Source of the DNA: JBBQXY01 sp051004815
GTDB lineage: Bacteria > Chloroflexota > Ktedonobacteria > Ktedonobacterales > Ktedonobacteraceae
Length of the DNA stretch: 64,000 bases
Direction of reading: 5' to 3'
Assembly: GCA_051004815.1 (NCBI GenBank)
Contig: JBPCJY010000236.1
Span: forward strand, 28,530 to 92,529
Every line of letters begins with the position of its first letter. Within the stretch, counting starts at the first letter, position 1. Shown in pieces: positions 26,001-34,237 of this stretch. The notes beneath the pieces are model-generated. The model made no database searches. It worked only from the letters and a program-made list of their open reading frames with translations, and had not been told where the DNA came from. The position numbers and the translations under genes are program-made.

Positions 26001-26393
26001 CCAAATGGCTATAACGGGTCGGTAATGCGGATAAAACGGCGTTTTATAGAAGAGGTCAAACACCGACAGGCGGAACGTGAACACACGCTATCGCTGACGC
26101 AGAGTCAACGCTACGTGTTGCGCGAGATGCGTGAACTCTTTGCGTTGGCAGCAGACGATGACGAGAAAGCACAGATTACCCTGCTGGAGAAAGCCTTTCG
26201 CGGCCCGATCACCACCGCCATCAACCGGGAACTAAATCTCTTGCGTAAGAACAGCGTGAGACAGCGTGATTTACTGAAAAGTTTAGGGCATATTTACTTC
26301 CAGCACAATATGCCCGATTGGGTAGAGAACCGCAATCGTCGTATGGGCGAAGACGAAAGCCCTAAAATCATTTGTAGTGAGGGTTTTCTATAA
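23037..26393 (+). CDS. PLD-nuclease and SNF2-type helicase fusion (defence system)
   Basis: An 1118-residue protein. Residues 1 to about 230 are a phospholipase D-like nuclease domain: GRLHAKAYIFD (H-x-K, about 142) and AVVGSSNLTLSG (about 175) form one HKD-type half site, as in BfiI-like nucleases. Residues 260 onward form a superfamily 2 helicase: VVGLGKSYIGA (Walker A, about 300), LIDESHNLRN (motif II, about 378), FLTATP (motif III), FTQYADTARYL (motif IV), TDVLAEGLNMQ (V) and LIQRFGRIDRIGS (VI). The C-terminus is helical and charged. It could translocate along DNA and cut after recognising unmethylated sites marked by the upstream methyltransferase; that role is inference. It ends 12 bases from the convergent kinase gene. 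Confidence 0.85.
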   Translation: MPTHDIIDNRREKLVDHINRMLDSTEFARFAVGYFFLSGLESIAERLENVKELRLLIGNTTNRETLEQLAEGYHRLELVQDALEAQTYPKRSAMAHMANETANNIRFSIEQMDQTDQGEVLVKTLASMIAEKRLKVRVYTKGRLHAKAYIFDYSNALFDWRGKPVERHEKGIAVVGSSNLTLSGVSHNTELNVVVQGNDNHAELVQWFDDLWNEATDFDESLMREMQQSWAVTLASPYDVYMKTLYTLVKDRLEGEDTKDILWDDEITQRLADFQKVAVRQAVQIIRDFGGAFVSDVVGLGKSYIGAAIVKHFERTDHARPLIICPAPLVEMWERANEVYQLNARVLSMGYLRGNDDGSFTYLLKDPKYRDRDFVLIDESHNLRNSDTQRYKVVQAFLATGRQCCFLTATPRNKSAWDVYYQIKLFHQDDKTDLPIDPPILKDFFRLIEKGERKLPDLLANILIRRTRNHILRWYGYDAETHQPLDPAQFREYLEGHRRAYVLVGGRHQFFPKRILETIEYSIEDTYRGLYQDLRTFIGKPRKGQAAQVAEDELTFARYGLWQYVMKSKQKQEPYVTMQRAGTNLRGLIRVLLFKRFESSVYAFQETVRRLLRVHKLFLVALSQGFVPAGEEAQTILYESDYAEETVLMDALQGVSGRYKTADFDLARLKKHIEHDIRLLEKILTLVEPISPEQDAKLQTLKRRLAQAPLNEGKRLIFTQYADTARYLYENLNPDGKRSDIEVIYSGDKSKARVVGRFAPKANPEYEFATGEGEIQTLVATDVLAEGLNMQDCNMIINYDLHWNPVRLIQRFGRIDRIGSEHAVVYGFNFLPETGIEKNLGLRQKLHNRIQEIHNTIGEDSVILDRTEQLNEEAMYAIYEKQGNQLSLFEEEDETFLDLNEAEEIMRQLRKENPTEYERIANLRDGIRAVRPANPSNISSQPGLYVFCQAGRYQQLFLLDEQGNIVSRDMPRILGMLKASPDNESGSLPNGYNGSVMRIKRRFIEEVKHRQAEREHTLSLTQSQRYVLREMRELFALAADDDEKAQITLLEKAFRGPITTAINRELNLLRKNSVRQRDLLKSLGHIYFQHNMPDWVENRNRRMGEDESPKIICSEGFL

Positions 26394-26405
26394 TCCTGCC
26401 CTCCA

Positions 26406-28172
26406 TCAACTCCCCAGTGTCCCCGGCCCTACATTCCAATAGCCGCCAGCACCAACATTGGCACTGCAATGTCCGCTGGAGTCCAGGCTACAATATTGGC
26501 CTTGCAAGGAAGAGTTGGATTGCACAAAGCCCCAGAAGTAGAGCGGCGCACCACCGTGATAGCCTCTCACCGTAAATTGAATATATTTGTTCGTGCCAAC
26601 ACTTCCGCTAAAGGGACCATTGCCTTGTAGCGGGGCATCAACTGTGAAGGTGCCACTAATGCTTCCCTTGCTCTGTTTGACGGAAGAAAGGTACATGTTC
26701 GTAGTAATATTTGGCGATGGCGTGGTATCTACTATCGTGCCATTATATACCCCTGCTAATCTGGGATAGGGATTGGGTACAGGCGTCGGAGTGGGACGTG
26801 GAGTTGGTACAGGCGTTGGAGTCGGTACAATAGGCTGCGTAGCAATAGGAGTGGGATACGGATGGCTGGCAACGGGTGTTGTGGGAGGAAAAGAAGACAC
26901 AATTGATGTGGGTGTAGGTACATTTTTGCCAGAAATACCTGTAGGTACCACAGTGGGTTCCAATGTCTGGATAACAGTAACAGTGGTAACGGGTGTCGCT
27001 TGTGAACCGAGCGTAGGGGTAGTATACGGGATAATTGCCTTTCCGGGATGCTCAGTAAAAGCCCAGAAACCTACCACACTGCCGAGACATACGACAAGCG
27101 CAAGGAGAACGAGGAGGATAGATAGTTTCTTCCGTCCCTTACGTATTGGGACACTGGATAGCGGGTCTGTTGACAACTCCGCGACGAGTGGCAAGGGCGT
27201 CACAGGCCGCTTTTTAGTGGTCTCAACGGTCGGTGGTGTTTCGCCCACTATACTGTGAGCAAGCGCAGCACTTTGTACAAGAGAACCTGGCGCAAGTGCA
27301 GGAACCTCTAACGATGTCGCGTTCGTGTCAAGCTCATGCCAGAATTGCTCAATACTGGGGAAACGATCACTTTGATGGAGGGACATTGCCCGTTGCACTG
27401 CCTGGGCCACCCGATGCGATATAGTTGGCACAAGCTCATCAAGCGGCACCAGGGGATCGCGACCCCTCGCGCCAAGCATTGTCATACGATGCAATGCATC
27501 AGGCGGAATCTGACCCGACAACAAAGTATAGATGGTTGCTCCCAGGCCGTAGATATCGGTAAGCGGACTGGTACCATGGCCGTACTGTTCGGGTGCGCCG
27601 TAGCCTGGGGAGCAGCGACGAACGGCAGTCGTGGTCGAGTCGGGATCAAATTCCTTGGCGATATCAAAATCGACCAGCACAGCCTCTTGAGGGGCGGGTA
27701 CAATGATATTGGAGGGTTTGATATCGCGGTGAATAATGGGCGGTTGCTGGCTATGGAGATAACTGATGGCATCAATTACAGGCTCCATAAGAATCAATAC
27801 CTGTGAGAGCGAAAAACGCATTGCTGGCTGTTGTTTACGCAGCACTTCCAGGTTTGGCCCATCTATAAAGTCCATCAGCATATACGCTCGCTCATGAACT
27901 TCATCTTCAAAGATGCGATAAATGCGAGGGAGGGCGCGATGATCTAGCTGCTTGAGGAGGTCGCCCTCAAAATGAAAATGGTTTCTTTCTTTGCGCGTGC
28001 GGTTTTTCCCCTTCGGCTCGATGACCTCTTTGAGCGCATAGAGATTGCCCTTGACACGTTGATCTCGCACGCGATAGACCGCACCAAATCCCCCCTGACC
28101 TAACAACTTTTCGATAACATAGCGGTCTCGTAAAACGCTTCCCACCGGAAGATGTATTTGTACCTCTTGCAA
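26406..28172 (-). CDS. Membrane Ser/Thr protein kinase with altered DFD motif
   Basis: A 588-residue receptor-like kinase. The cytoplasmic kinase domain has LGQGGFGAVY (residues 24-33), Lys48, and HRDIKPSN at 148-155, but VDFD at 167-170 where kinases have DFG. The metal-binding Asp is kept; the Gly is replaced through a single GGT to GAT-type change. A membrane segment (LSILLVLLALVVCLGSVVGF) follows a juxtamembrane stretch, then a Pro/Thr-rich stalk (VPTPRPTPTPVPNP) and an extracellular beta domain of about 110 residues (LAGVYNGTIVDTTPS to YWNVGPG). The initiator appears to be TTG 28172 behind AAGGGG, matching the paralogue's start. The closest relative is the paralogue at 28737. Confidence 0.85.
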   Translation of the reverse strand: MQEVQIHLPVGSVLRDRYVIEKLLGQGGFGAVYRVRDQRVKGNLYALKEVIEPKGKNRTRKERNHFHFEGDLLKQLDHRALPRIYRIFEDEVHERAYMLMDFIDGPNLEVLRKQQPAMRFSLSQVLILMEPVIDAISYLHSQQPPIIHRDIKPSNIIVPAPQEAVLVDFDIAKEFDPDSTTTAVRRCSPGYGAPEQYGHGTSPLTDIYGLGATIYTLLSGQIPPDALHRMTMLGARGRDPLVPLDELVPTISHRVAQAVQRAMSLHQSDRFPSIEQFWHELDTNATSLEVPALAPGSLVQSAALAHSIVGETPPTVETTKKRPVTPLPLVAELSTDPLSSVPIRKGRKKLSILLVLLALVVCLGSVVGFWAFTEHPGKAIIPYTTPTLGSQATPVTTVTVIQTLEPTVVPTGISGKNVPTPTSIVSSFPPTTPVASHPYPTPIATQPIVPTPTPVPTPRPTPTPVPNPYPRLAGVYNGTIVDTTPSPNITTNMYLSSVKQSKGSISGTFTVDAPLQGNGPFSGSVGTNKYIQFTVRGYHGGAPLYFWGFVQSNSSLQGQYCSLDSSGHCSANVGAGGYWNVGPGTLGS

Positions 28173-28398
28173 CCCATGACCCCTTACTCAATCAATCTGA
28201 TGCTCCCCAGTTATGTATAATTAAACGTGGAAAATTGCATCTTTCGTAACTCTTGCGCTTCGTTTTTTTTGACTTCTCGCTGCCTATGGCAGTTATCAGG
28301 AAATAGATAAGGTGTATAGTACAAAGAAGCCATTAGAGAATTTTGCTGCCTGGCAGCGTTCAACTACAAATGAGAAAACCTAGAACAGGAGAAACGCA

Positions 28399-28650
28399 AT
28401 GGTAGCTATGGTCATCATTGGTTGCGGTTTGGCTGTGATCATTGGTGCAGTTGTATGGTTGCTTAGGCAGGGAAAAGGCAGTCCCCGGTCACGGGTCCCT
28501 CTCTGGGGTTATGGTCCGCGTGGACCATATAGCAACTGGTACCGTGACCCGAGGAGCATAGGGGAGAGAGTAGACAGGTCAATTGAAGAGGACCAGCGTC
28601 GCTCTGCTCAACAGCATTTCTCTTCTCGTCGAAAGAGACGGACAAAGTAA
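28399..28650 (+). CDS. Small membrane protein of unknown function
   Basis: An 83-residue protein with one N-terminal membrane helix (MVAMVIIGCGLAVIIGAVVW) and a basic, cytoplasm-type tail containing PLWGYGPRGPYSNWYRD and ending in SSRRKRRTK. ACAGGAG lies eight bases before ATG. I do not recognise the family. It is divergent from one kinase gene and convergent with the other; the positive-inside rule would place the tail in the cytoplasm. The 230-base spacer upstream (28173-28398) holds a possible -10 TATAGT at about 28315 but nothing else I can name. Confidence 0.6.
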   Translation: MVAMVIIGCGLAVIIGAVVWLLRQGKGSPRSRVPLWGYGPRGPYSNWYRDPRSIGERVDRSIEEDQRRSAQQHFSSRRKRRTK

Positions 28651-28736
28651 CACAACTCTCTTGTTTGTTTTCAATTCCACGTTTTTTCTGGACCCCTATA
28701 AGAGAAAGCGAACTACTCAGTTCCCCTGGCAAGTCT

Positions 28737-30383
28737 TTAGGAGACCTGAATAGTTAACTTGCGCCCAGAAACTGCAAACGGTTCGGTGGGTATGAACGAA
28801 GAGCCAGAACCAGAGGATGAGACACCAACGCTCCAGGTTCCCTGTCCACCTGCGCTGGCGTTGCAATGTTCCGTGGCATCTATACTGCAATATTGGCCAC
28901 CCATGCTCCCGTCCGACTGCACATAACCAGTAAAGAGGAGTGGTGCATGGCCGTTATAGCCTCGCACCACAAACTGGATGTAGTTATTAGTCTGGACGAA
29001 GCCGCTAGTAAGGGGGCCGCTACCCTGGAGCGGCGGGTTAATCGTGACAGAGCCACCAATATTACCCTGGCTCTGTGTTAAGGAAACCGACATATTGGCA
29101 TTAATACCAGCATTCGTATTATGAGCGGAGCCATAATGTGTACCGGCTACGCTGGGGTAGACGACTGGAACAGGTGTTGGCGTCGCAGCTGCTGTTGGTT
29201 TTGGCGTTGGCGTAAGTTTTGGTGTAGCCGTTGGTTTTGGCGTAGCCGTGGCCTGATGATGAACAACGGCGGTTGGTGCGGTTGGTGTAGCCGATGGCGC
29301 AGGATGGGAACCAAAGAGTACAGGCCAAAAAGCCGCAACTAAGCCTGAACCAAGCGCGAGTACGATCAATAGCAGTAAGAGTGGCACCCAGCGGCGTTTT
29401 TTCCTTTGCAATTGGGTAGTTTGATTTTCAGGTGCGCTGAGAGCCACGTTTTGTGCCACAGCGGGTACGGGAGTCAGTGGGTATTGTATTGGTGCTAACG
29501 GTGGAGGGGTCATTCGAGCCGAGGGACTCGCGTCTTGCTGAGGGTAAGCGGTCAAGGCTTGCCAGAACTGTCCAGCCGTTTGGAAACGCTCAGTACTGTT
29601 AATGGACATAGCCTGTTGAATAGCAGCCCAAATAAGCAAGGGGATGTCTGGCACAAGCTGATTGATCGGCTCTAAAGGATCGTTATGTTTGCTGCCCAGT
29701 TGCGTCATGCGGTAAAAAGCATCTTCGGGTACAGTGCCGGTCAACAACGTATACAATGTCGCACCTAACCCATAAATATCGGTCTGCGTGTTGGTGCCTT
29801 TACTATATTGCTCAGGTGCACCATAGCCGGGCGAGCACCGGCGCACCGCCGTCGTGGTCGAATCAGGATCGAACTCCTTGGCAATACCAAAATCGACGAG
29901 GACAGCCGCATCTTCTGAATCCGGCACAATAATGTTCGACGGCTTGATATCGCGATGAATAATAGGTGGTGTCTGATCGTGCAAGTACGCGACCGCATTC
30001 ATTATCGGGGCCATAATCTCTAAAGCTCGCGCCAATGGGAAACGCTTATCTGGTTGCTTCTGGCGCAATATCTCCAGATTCGGTCCCTGGATATAGTCCA
30101 TGAGCATGTAGGCACGGCTATTTTTGTCATCCTGGAAGACGCGATAGACGCGCGGCAACGATGGATGATCCAGCCGTTTCAGCACTTCGCACTCAAATGC
30201 AAAACGGGCGCGTTCCTGTTTGCTGCTATCAACAATCTCCTTGAGGGCAAAGAGGTTGCCTTTGACGCGCTGATCTCGCACGAGATAGACCGCACCAAAG
30301 CCGCCCTTTCCAAGCAGTCCCTCTACAATGTAGCGGTCGCCTACTTTTGTCCCCACAGGGAGCGTCAATTGTACTTCTTGCAC
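28737..30383 (-). CDS. Membrane Ser/Thr protein kinase
   Basis: A 548-residue paralogue of the kinase at 26406, with canonical motifs: GKGGFGAVY, ALKEI, HRDIKPSN and VDFGIAKEF followed by the shared CSPGYGAPEQY activation-loop end. After the kinase domain come a basic RKKRRWV juxtamembrane stretch, one membrane helix (LLLLIVLALGSGLVAAFW), a long TP/KP-rich stalk and an extracellular beta domain (VAGTHYGSAHNTNAG to GTWSVG) similar to its paralogue's. GTG 30383 is preferred because GAGGTG sits just before it and the N-terminus then matches the paralogue (V/L-QEVQ). The shared ectodomain suggests that both sense related extracellular ligands. Confidence 0.88.
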   Translation of the reverse strand: MQEVQLTLPVGTKVGDRYIVEGLLGKGGFGAVYLVRDQRVKGNLFALKEIVDSSKQERARFAFECEVLKRLDHPSLPRVYRVFQDDKNSRAYMLMDYIQGPNLEILRQKQPDKRFPLARALEIMAPIMNAVAYLHDQTPPIIHRDIKPSNIIVPDSEDAAVLVDFGIAKEFDPDSTTTAVRRCSPGYGAPEQYSKGTNTQTDIYGLGATLYTLLTGTVPEDAFYRMTQLGSKHNDPLEPINQLVPDIPLLIWAAIQQAMSINSTERFQTAGQFWQALTAYPQQDASPSARMTPPPLAPIQYPLTPVPAVAQNVALSAPENQTTQLQRKKRRWVPLLLLLIVLALGSGLVAAFWPVLFGSHPAPSATPTAPTAVVHHQATATPKPTATPKLTPTPKPTAAATPTPVPVVYPSVAGTHYGSAHNTNAGINANMSVSLTQSQGNIGGSVTINPPLQGSGPLTSGFVQTNNYIQFVVRGYNGHAPLLFTGYVQSDGSMGGQYCSIDATEHCNASAGGQGTWSVGVSSSGSGSSFIPTEPFAVSGRKLTIQVS

Positions 30384-30624
30384 ATTACACCTCAAGGTAG
30401 CTGTTAAAACCGATTTTCATTATATATAAAAATAATTTGTAGTAGCAAGCTCATTCATGGCAGAATCGCAGACAAGGTCATAGTATTACACGAGTGGACA
30501 GCAGAGTTGGATACAAAACTCACGCATACGCAAAGGCATCATTTCTATACACAGCAGAAGTCTCACAAGATTCTAAATACCTTAGCACCACATTAAAGAA
30601 CTTCGTCGTAGGACAGGCTCCGCT

Positions 30625-32007
30625 TTATTGCTGTAGCTTATCGGCGACCCAGCGCACACCCTCAACCAGGGTGGGATAAGGCATGATGGTATTGGCGAGC
30701 TTCTCGGCAGGTAAGCCCTCCTGCATAGCGAGGAGAATGGGAGCAATGAGATCGCCTGCATGCGGAGCAAGGACGTGGCCACCTAGAATAGAGCCTTTTT
30801 CATCGACGAGTAATTTCACAAACCCGTTGGTTTCGCCTTCGCTGATAGCTCGCTCCACATCTTTAAAGTACATGCAGCCCGTTTGGTATGACACACCATC
30901 TTTCTTCAACTGCTCCTCTGTCTTACCGACATGAGCCAGCGCGGGATCGGTAAATGTCACCCAGGGGATAACCAGGTGCTCGAAGGTTTGTGGCTCCGCG
31001 GAGAACGCATTATGTGCGGCGATTTTCCCTTGTTCATAGGCGACATGCGTAAATTGCAAGCCACCGGTCACATCACCAGCAGCCCAGATGTGGGGAACGT
31101 TGGTGTGCATGGTGGCATCAACCTCTATACCCTTCTTCGATGTCTTCACACCAGCTTTTTCCAAATGAAGCGATTCCAGTGCAGGTTGGCGACCAACAGC
31201 AAGCAAAATTTCATCAACAACCAATTGTTCTTCCTCATGCTCCCCACAACGTATGCTCAAGCACTTCCCATCCTTGTCATGCTGCTGTGTACGCAGTAGC
31301 TCAACATTTGTTTCGAGCCGTAAGCCTTCGTCGCGCAGTACAGAACACAACGTATCGGCCACTTCGCGATCCTCTTTATCCAGGAGGTTCGGGCTGTGTT
31401 CCAGGACGGTGATCTCCACGCCAAAGCGATGGAACATCTGGGCAAACTCCATACCAATCGCCCCACCGCCCACTATCGCCATACGGCGTGGCAATTGAGG
31501 AAGAGAGACCACTTGCACATTGGTGATATACCCAACATCGTTCAAGCCCTCAATAGGTAAAATAACATTCTTGCCGCCCGTGGCAATGATAATACGTTCG
31601 GCGTGTAGCGTTTGACCACCGACAGTCAGTTCATGGGCTGAGACAAAAGCGGCCTCGCCCTGTATGACTTCAACGCCCTGTTTCGACAGGGCTTCGCTGG
31701 CTTCCTCAGAAGTGCCGCCACGGATACGGTTTATCACCTGCTGCGTCCAGGACATGACCTCGTTCCAATTCGTATTGACCGTGGGGATATGCAAACCAAA
31801 CTGGCTTGCATGGCGAGAAGTATAGAGGAGTTTGGCAATGTGGATCAGCGTCTTCGTCGGGTCACAGCCGTAGTTAAGGCAGGTACCACCAATTTTATCC
31901 CGCTCCACAAGGGCAACCCGGACACCTTTTTTAGCTGCGTTAGTCGCGGCAGTACTGCCCGCCGCACCCGCGCCAATCACCAGCAGATCATATGTTTGCG
32001 TTGCCAT
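30625..32007 (-). CDS. FAD-dependent pyridine nucleotide-disulfide oxidoreductase (mercuric reductase/LPD-like)
   Basis: A 460-residue flavoprotein disulfide reductase. GAGAAGSTAA binds FAD, GGTCLNYGCDPTK is the redox-active disulfide, MAIVGGGAIGMEFAQ is the NAD(P) fold, and IWAAGDVTGG is the second FAD motif. The C-terminal dimer region has NTIMPYPTLVEGVRW in place of the His-x-x-x-x-Glu pair of dihydrolipoamide dehydrogenases, as in many mercuric-reductase-like proteins. There is no N-terminal metal-binding domain and no CC pair at the C-terminus, so Hg(II) reduction is unlikely. The physiological disulfide substrate is unknown. It is encoded just behind topoisomerase IB on the same strand, with a 39-base gap. 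Confidence 0.85.
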   Translation of the reverse strand: MATQTYDLLVIGAGAAGSTAATNAAKKGVRVALVERDKIGGTCLNYGCDPTKTLIHIAKLLYTSRHASQFGLHIPTVNTNWNEVMSWTQQVINRIRGGTSEEASEALSKQGVEVIQGEAAFVSAHELTVGGQTLHAERIIIATGGKNVILPIEGLNDVGYITNVQVVSLPQLPRRMAIVGGGAIGMEFAQMFHRFGVEITVLEHSPNLLDKEDREVADTLCSVLRDEGLRLETNVELLRTQQHDKDGKCLSIRCGEHEEEQLVVDEILLAVGRQPALESLHLEKAGVKTSKKGIEVDATMHTNVPHIWAAGDVTGGLQFTHVAYEQGKIAAHNAFSAEPQTFEHLVIPWVTFTDPALAHVGKTEEQLKKDGVSYQTGCMYFKDVERAISEGETNGFVKLLVDEKGSILGGHVLAPHAGDLIAPILLAMQEGLPAEKLANTIMPYPTLVEGVRWVADKLQQ

Positions 32008-32046
32008 GTGTTCTCTACACTCCTCTTCGTGAAAAATTATGGTTGC

Positions 32047-33168
32047 TCAAGCGATTTCTTCAAGCGATTCCTTGAGAAATGCCAGGACATTGACTTCCTC
32101 TGGATGCAAGCCGTCGGGGTCTGCATCCTCTGGGTGTTGTGTATCTTGTTTGTCCTGTTCGTCCAACCTGGAAAGCAGGTTCCCTTCCAGGTAGGCATCA
32201 ATGATGCCCGGATGAATGTAACATTTGCGACAGATAGTTTTTGTATTGCCAAGATGTGCGGCAGCCACATCGATAGCCTGACTTACATTCTTTTTGGCCT
32301 GTGCCTGGGTCTCAAACTCGCCCAGTTCATACAGCGTGCTGGTGGCAAAAACGGTACCCGCCCATGTGCGAAAATCTTTAGCCGTGAAGTCATGTCCGGA
32401 GATGTCGCGCAGGTAGGTATTTACGTCATCAGACTCAATAGTGTAACGTTGCCCGTCGTCGTCGAGGTACTGAAAAAGTTCGTATCCTGGCAAATCCTGG
32501 CAGCGTTTGACAATCCGAGCGAGTTGCCGATTTTGTACGGTGACAGCATGCTCTTTGCCGCCTTTTCCGCGAAAGTGAAAATGTATTTTTGAGCCGGTGA
32601 TATCCACATGGCGGTTGCGCAGTGTCGTCAAGCCAAATGACTTATTTTCGCGGGCATATTCCGCGTTCCCAACTCGAATAGCCGTTGCGTCCAGCAGCCA
32701 GATCACGGCTGCCAACACCTTTTCATGTGGCAGACCTGGCAATTTTAGGTCATGGGCGATACGTGAGCGAATGGTAGGCAGTGCTTCACCGAATTCAATC
32801 ATACGGTTATATTTGGTCTCGTCGCGCACTTCACGCCAGTGCGGATGATAGCGATACTGTTTGCGGCCCCTGGCATCGCGTCCGGTCGCCTGAATATGTC
32901 CATTGGGTTTAGGACAAATCCACACATTTGTCCAGGCGGGAGGTATGCCGAGAGAACGAATGCGGCGCAGTTCTTCCTTGCCGTAAATAGGTTTTCCATC
33001 TAGCCCAATATAGCTGAAATACTTACCGACGCGTTTACGTCGTATACCGGGGGATGTATCGCTCACGTAACGCAGACCAGCCGCTTTCGCGACCGCTACT
33101 GGATTATCAATATCATCGCAAGGGGACGACTCCCCTTGTGAGGTAGTTTGAGTTATAGATTGCACCAT
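32047..33168 (-). CDS. topIB: DNA topoisomerase IB (poxvirus/bacterial type)
   Basis: A 373-residue type IB topoisomerase that relaxes supercoils through a 3'-phosphotyrosine. Seen: the N-terminal cap domain GIRRKRVGKYFSYIGLDG-IPPAW, GRKQYRYHPHWREVRDETKYNR, the catalytic core RVGNAEYARENKSFGLTTLRNRH, FRGKGGKEH, DFTAKDFRTWAGT, and the active-site Tyr317 in CRKCYIHPGI. An acidic C-terminal tail of about 45 residues follows. It needs no ATP. It is preceded by a strong inverted repeat at 33191-33229 that may control it. Confidence 0.92.
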   Translation of the reverse strand: MVQSITQTTSQGESSPCDDIDNPVAVAKAAGLRYVSDTSPGIRRKRVGKYFSYIGLDGKPIYGKEELRRIRSLGIPPAWTNVWICPKPNGHIQATGRDARGRKQYRYHPHWREVRDETKYNRMIEFGEALPTIRSRIAHDLKLPGLPHEKVLAAVIWLLDATAIRVGNAEYARENKSFGLTTLRNRHVDITGSKIHFHFRGKGGKEHAVTVQNRQLARIVKRCQDLPGYELFQYLDDDGQRYTIESDDVNTYLRDISGHDFTAKDFRTWAGTVFATSTLYELGEFETQAQAKKNVSQAIDVAAAHLGNTKTICRKCYIHPGIIDAYLEGNLLSRLDEQDKQDTQHPEDADPDGLHPEEVNVLAFLKESLEEIA

Positions 33169-33190
33169 TGAAACACCATTTCTCCCACTT

Positions 33191-33229
33191 ATCTAACGTG
33201 ACAGTGCTATTACCACTGTCACGTTAGAT
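33191..33229. promoter_or_regulatory. Perfect 16-base inverted repeat upstream of topoisomerase IB
   Basis: ATCTAACGTGACAGTG and its exact complement flank a seven-base spacer. The element ends 22 bases before the topoisomerase start on the minus strand, so it would lie in the 5' leader or at the promoter. It could be an operator or an RNA hairpin. A T run at 33236-33240 makes it resemble a plus-strand terminator, but no plus-strand gene ends here. Confidence 0.55.
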
Positions 33230-33456
33230 GAGAGCTTTTTGTGTCAACAATCTGTTCCCTAATACAGCCCGTCATTGAAAAGTTTTTCTGGTTCTCTTGA
33301 CTTCACATGCTATGCTAGTGGCAATCCCAGCTACCGTCATTGGAGAGCAAGCTCTCCTGCTGTTGCTCGACGTGTTGGGAAAGAGTCACGCGCCTTCTCA
33401 GATCATCGTTCCCCTCGAACTGGTGATCCAAGCATCTACTACAGGAGTATAAAATT

Positions 33457-34131
33457 ATGCGATATCACCTCTTTATGGATGCTGATGATACACTTTGGGA
33501 GAACAATATCTATTTTGAGCAAGCCATTCATGCCTTTATTACATTCCTCAATCACTCTCGACTCTCTCGGGAGGAGGTTCGGGCAGTGCTGGATGAGGTT
33601 GAACATAGTATGGGCTATGGATCGGTCAATTTTACCAGAAGTCTGGTCGAAACCTATCGTCGTCTTACAGAAAAAGACCTGCAAGAGGAGGATGTCCAGC
33701 AGATACGCCAATTCGGAGAACGCATTGGCTCTCAGCCCTTGCAACTTATGGGGGGAGTACGAGAGACGTTAGAGTATCTGTCTCCCCGGCATGACCTCAT
33801 CCTGCTCACGAAGGGCGCGGTCGAAGAACAGAAACTTAAGGTCGAACGGTCGACAATTGAGACGTTCTTCAGGCAGGTGGTCATCGTGCCAGAAAAAGAT
33901 ATTGCCGCCTACCGTCGTATCATAAGCGAGGTGGGTGTTGATCCCGATCACACCTGGATGGTGGGCAACGCTCCCCGTTCTGATATCAATCCAGCTCTTG
34001 CTGCTGGACTCAATGCGGTCTATATTCCCCACCCCCATACCTGGCATTTCGAACATGAGGAAGTCCAGCATGCTGGAAAAGGGCGTCTGTTAACGCTCTC
34101 AACGTTTGCAGACCTGCGTACTTACTTCTAG
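33457..34131 (+). CDS. HAD family hydrolase
   Basis: A 224-residue haloacid dehalogenase-superfamily phosphohydrolase. Motif I is MDADDTLWENN (nucleophile Asp and acid Asp), motif II is ILLTKGA, motif III is the Lys region in VPEKD, and motif IV is MVGNAPRSDINPA. A helical C1-type cap lies between motifs I and II. The D-D-T-L-W motif and length resemble YjjG/phosphoglycolate phosphatase-like members acting on small phosphorylated metabolites. ACAGGAG precedes the ATG. The MazG-like gene follows about 100 bases downstream, so a joint role in nucleotide housekeeping is conceivable. Confidence 0.85.
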   Translation: MRYHLFMDADDTLWENNIYFEQAIHAFITFLNHSRLSREEVRAVLDEVEHSMGYGSVNFTRSLVETYRRLTEKDLQEEDVQQIRQFGERIGSQPLQLMGGVRETLEYLSPRHDLILLTKGAVEEQKLKVERSTIETFFRQVVIVPEKDIAAYRRIISEVGVDPDHTWMVGNAPRSDINPALAAGLNAVYIPHPHTWHFEHEEVQHAGKGRLLTLSTFADLRTYF

Positions 34132-34237
34132 TAGAAGAGAGATTCGTGTTGGAGGTACCTGCCGTCCTGGTTGTGCGATGCAAAAAGGACACGCCGAACC
34201 AGAGCTTATAGCATTACTAGCTTCAGGAGGAAATAGG

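Noticed and set aside
30625..32007. Mercury resistance gene merA
   Set aside because: The redox motif matches the family, but the C-terminal Cys pair and N-terminal metal domain of true mercuric reductases are missing and no other mer genes are nearby.
33191..33240. Plus-strand terminator (hairpin plus T5)
   Set aside because: No plus-strand gene ends upstream; the flanking gene is topoisomerase IB, which starts here on the minus strand. A regulatory role fits better.
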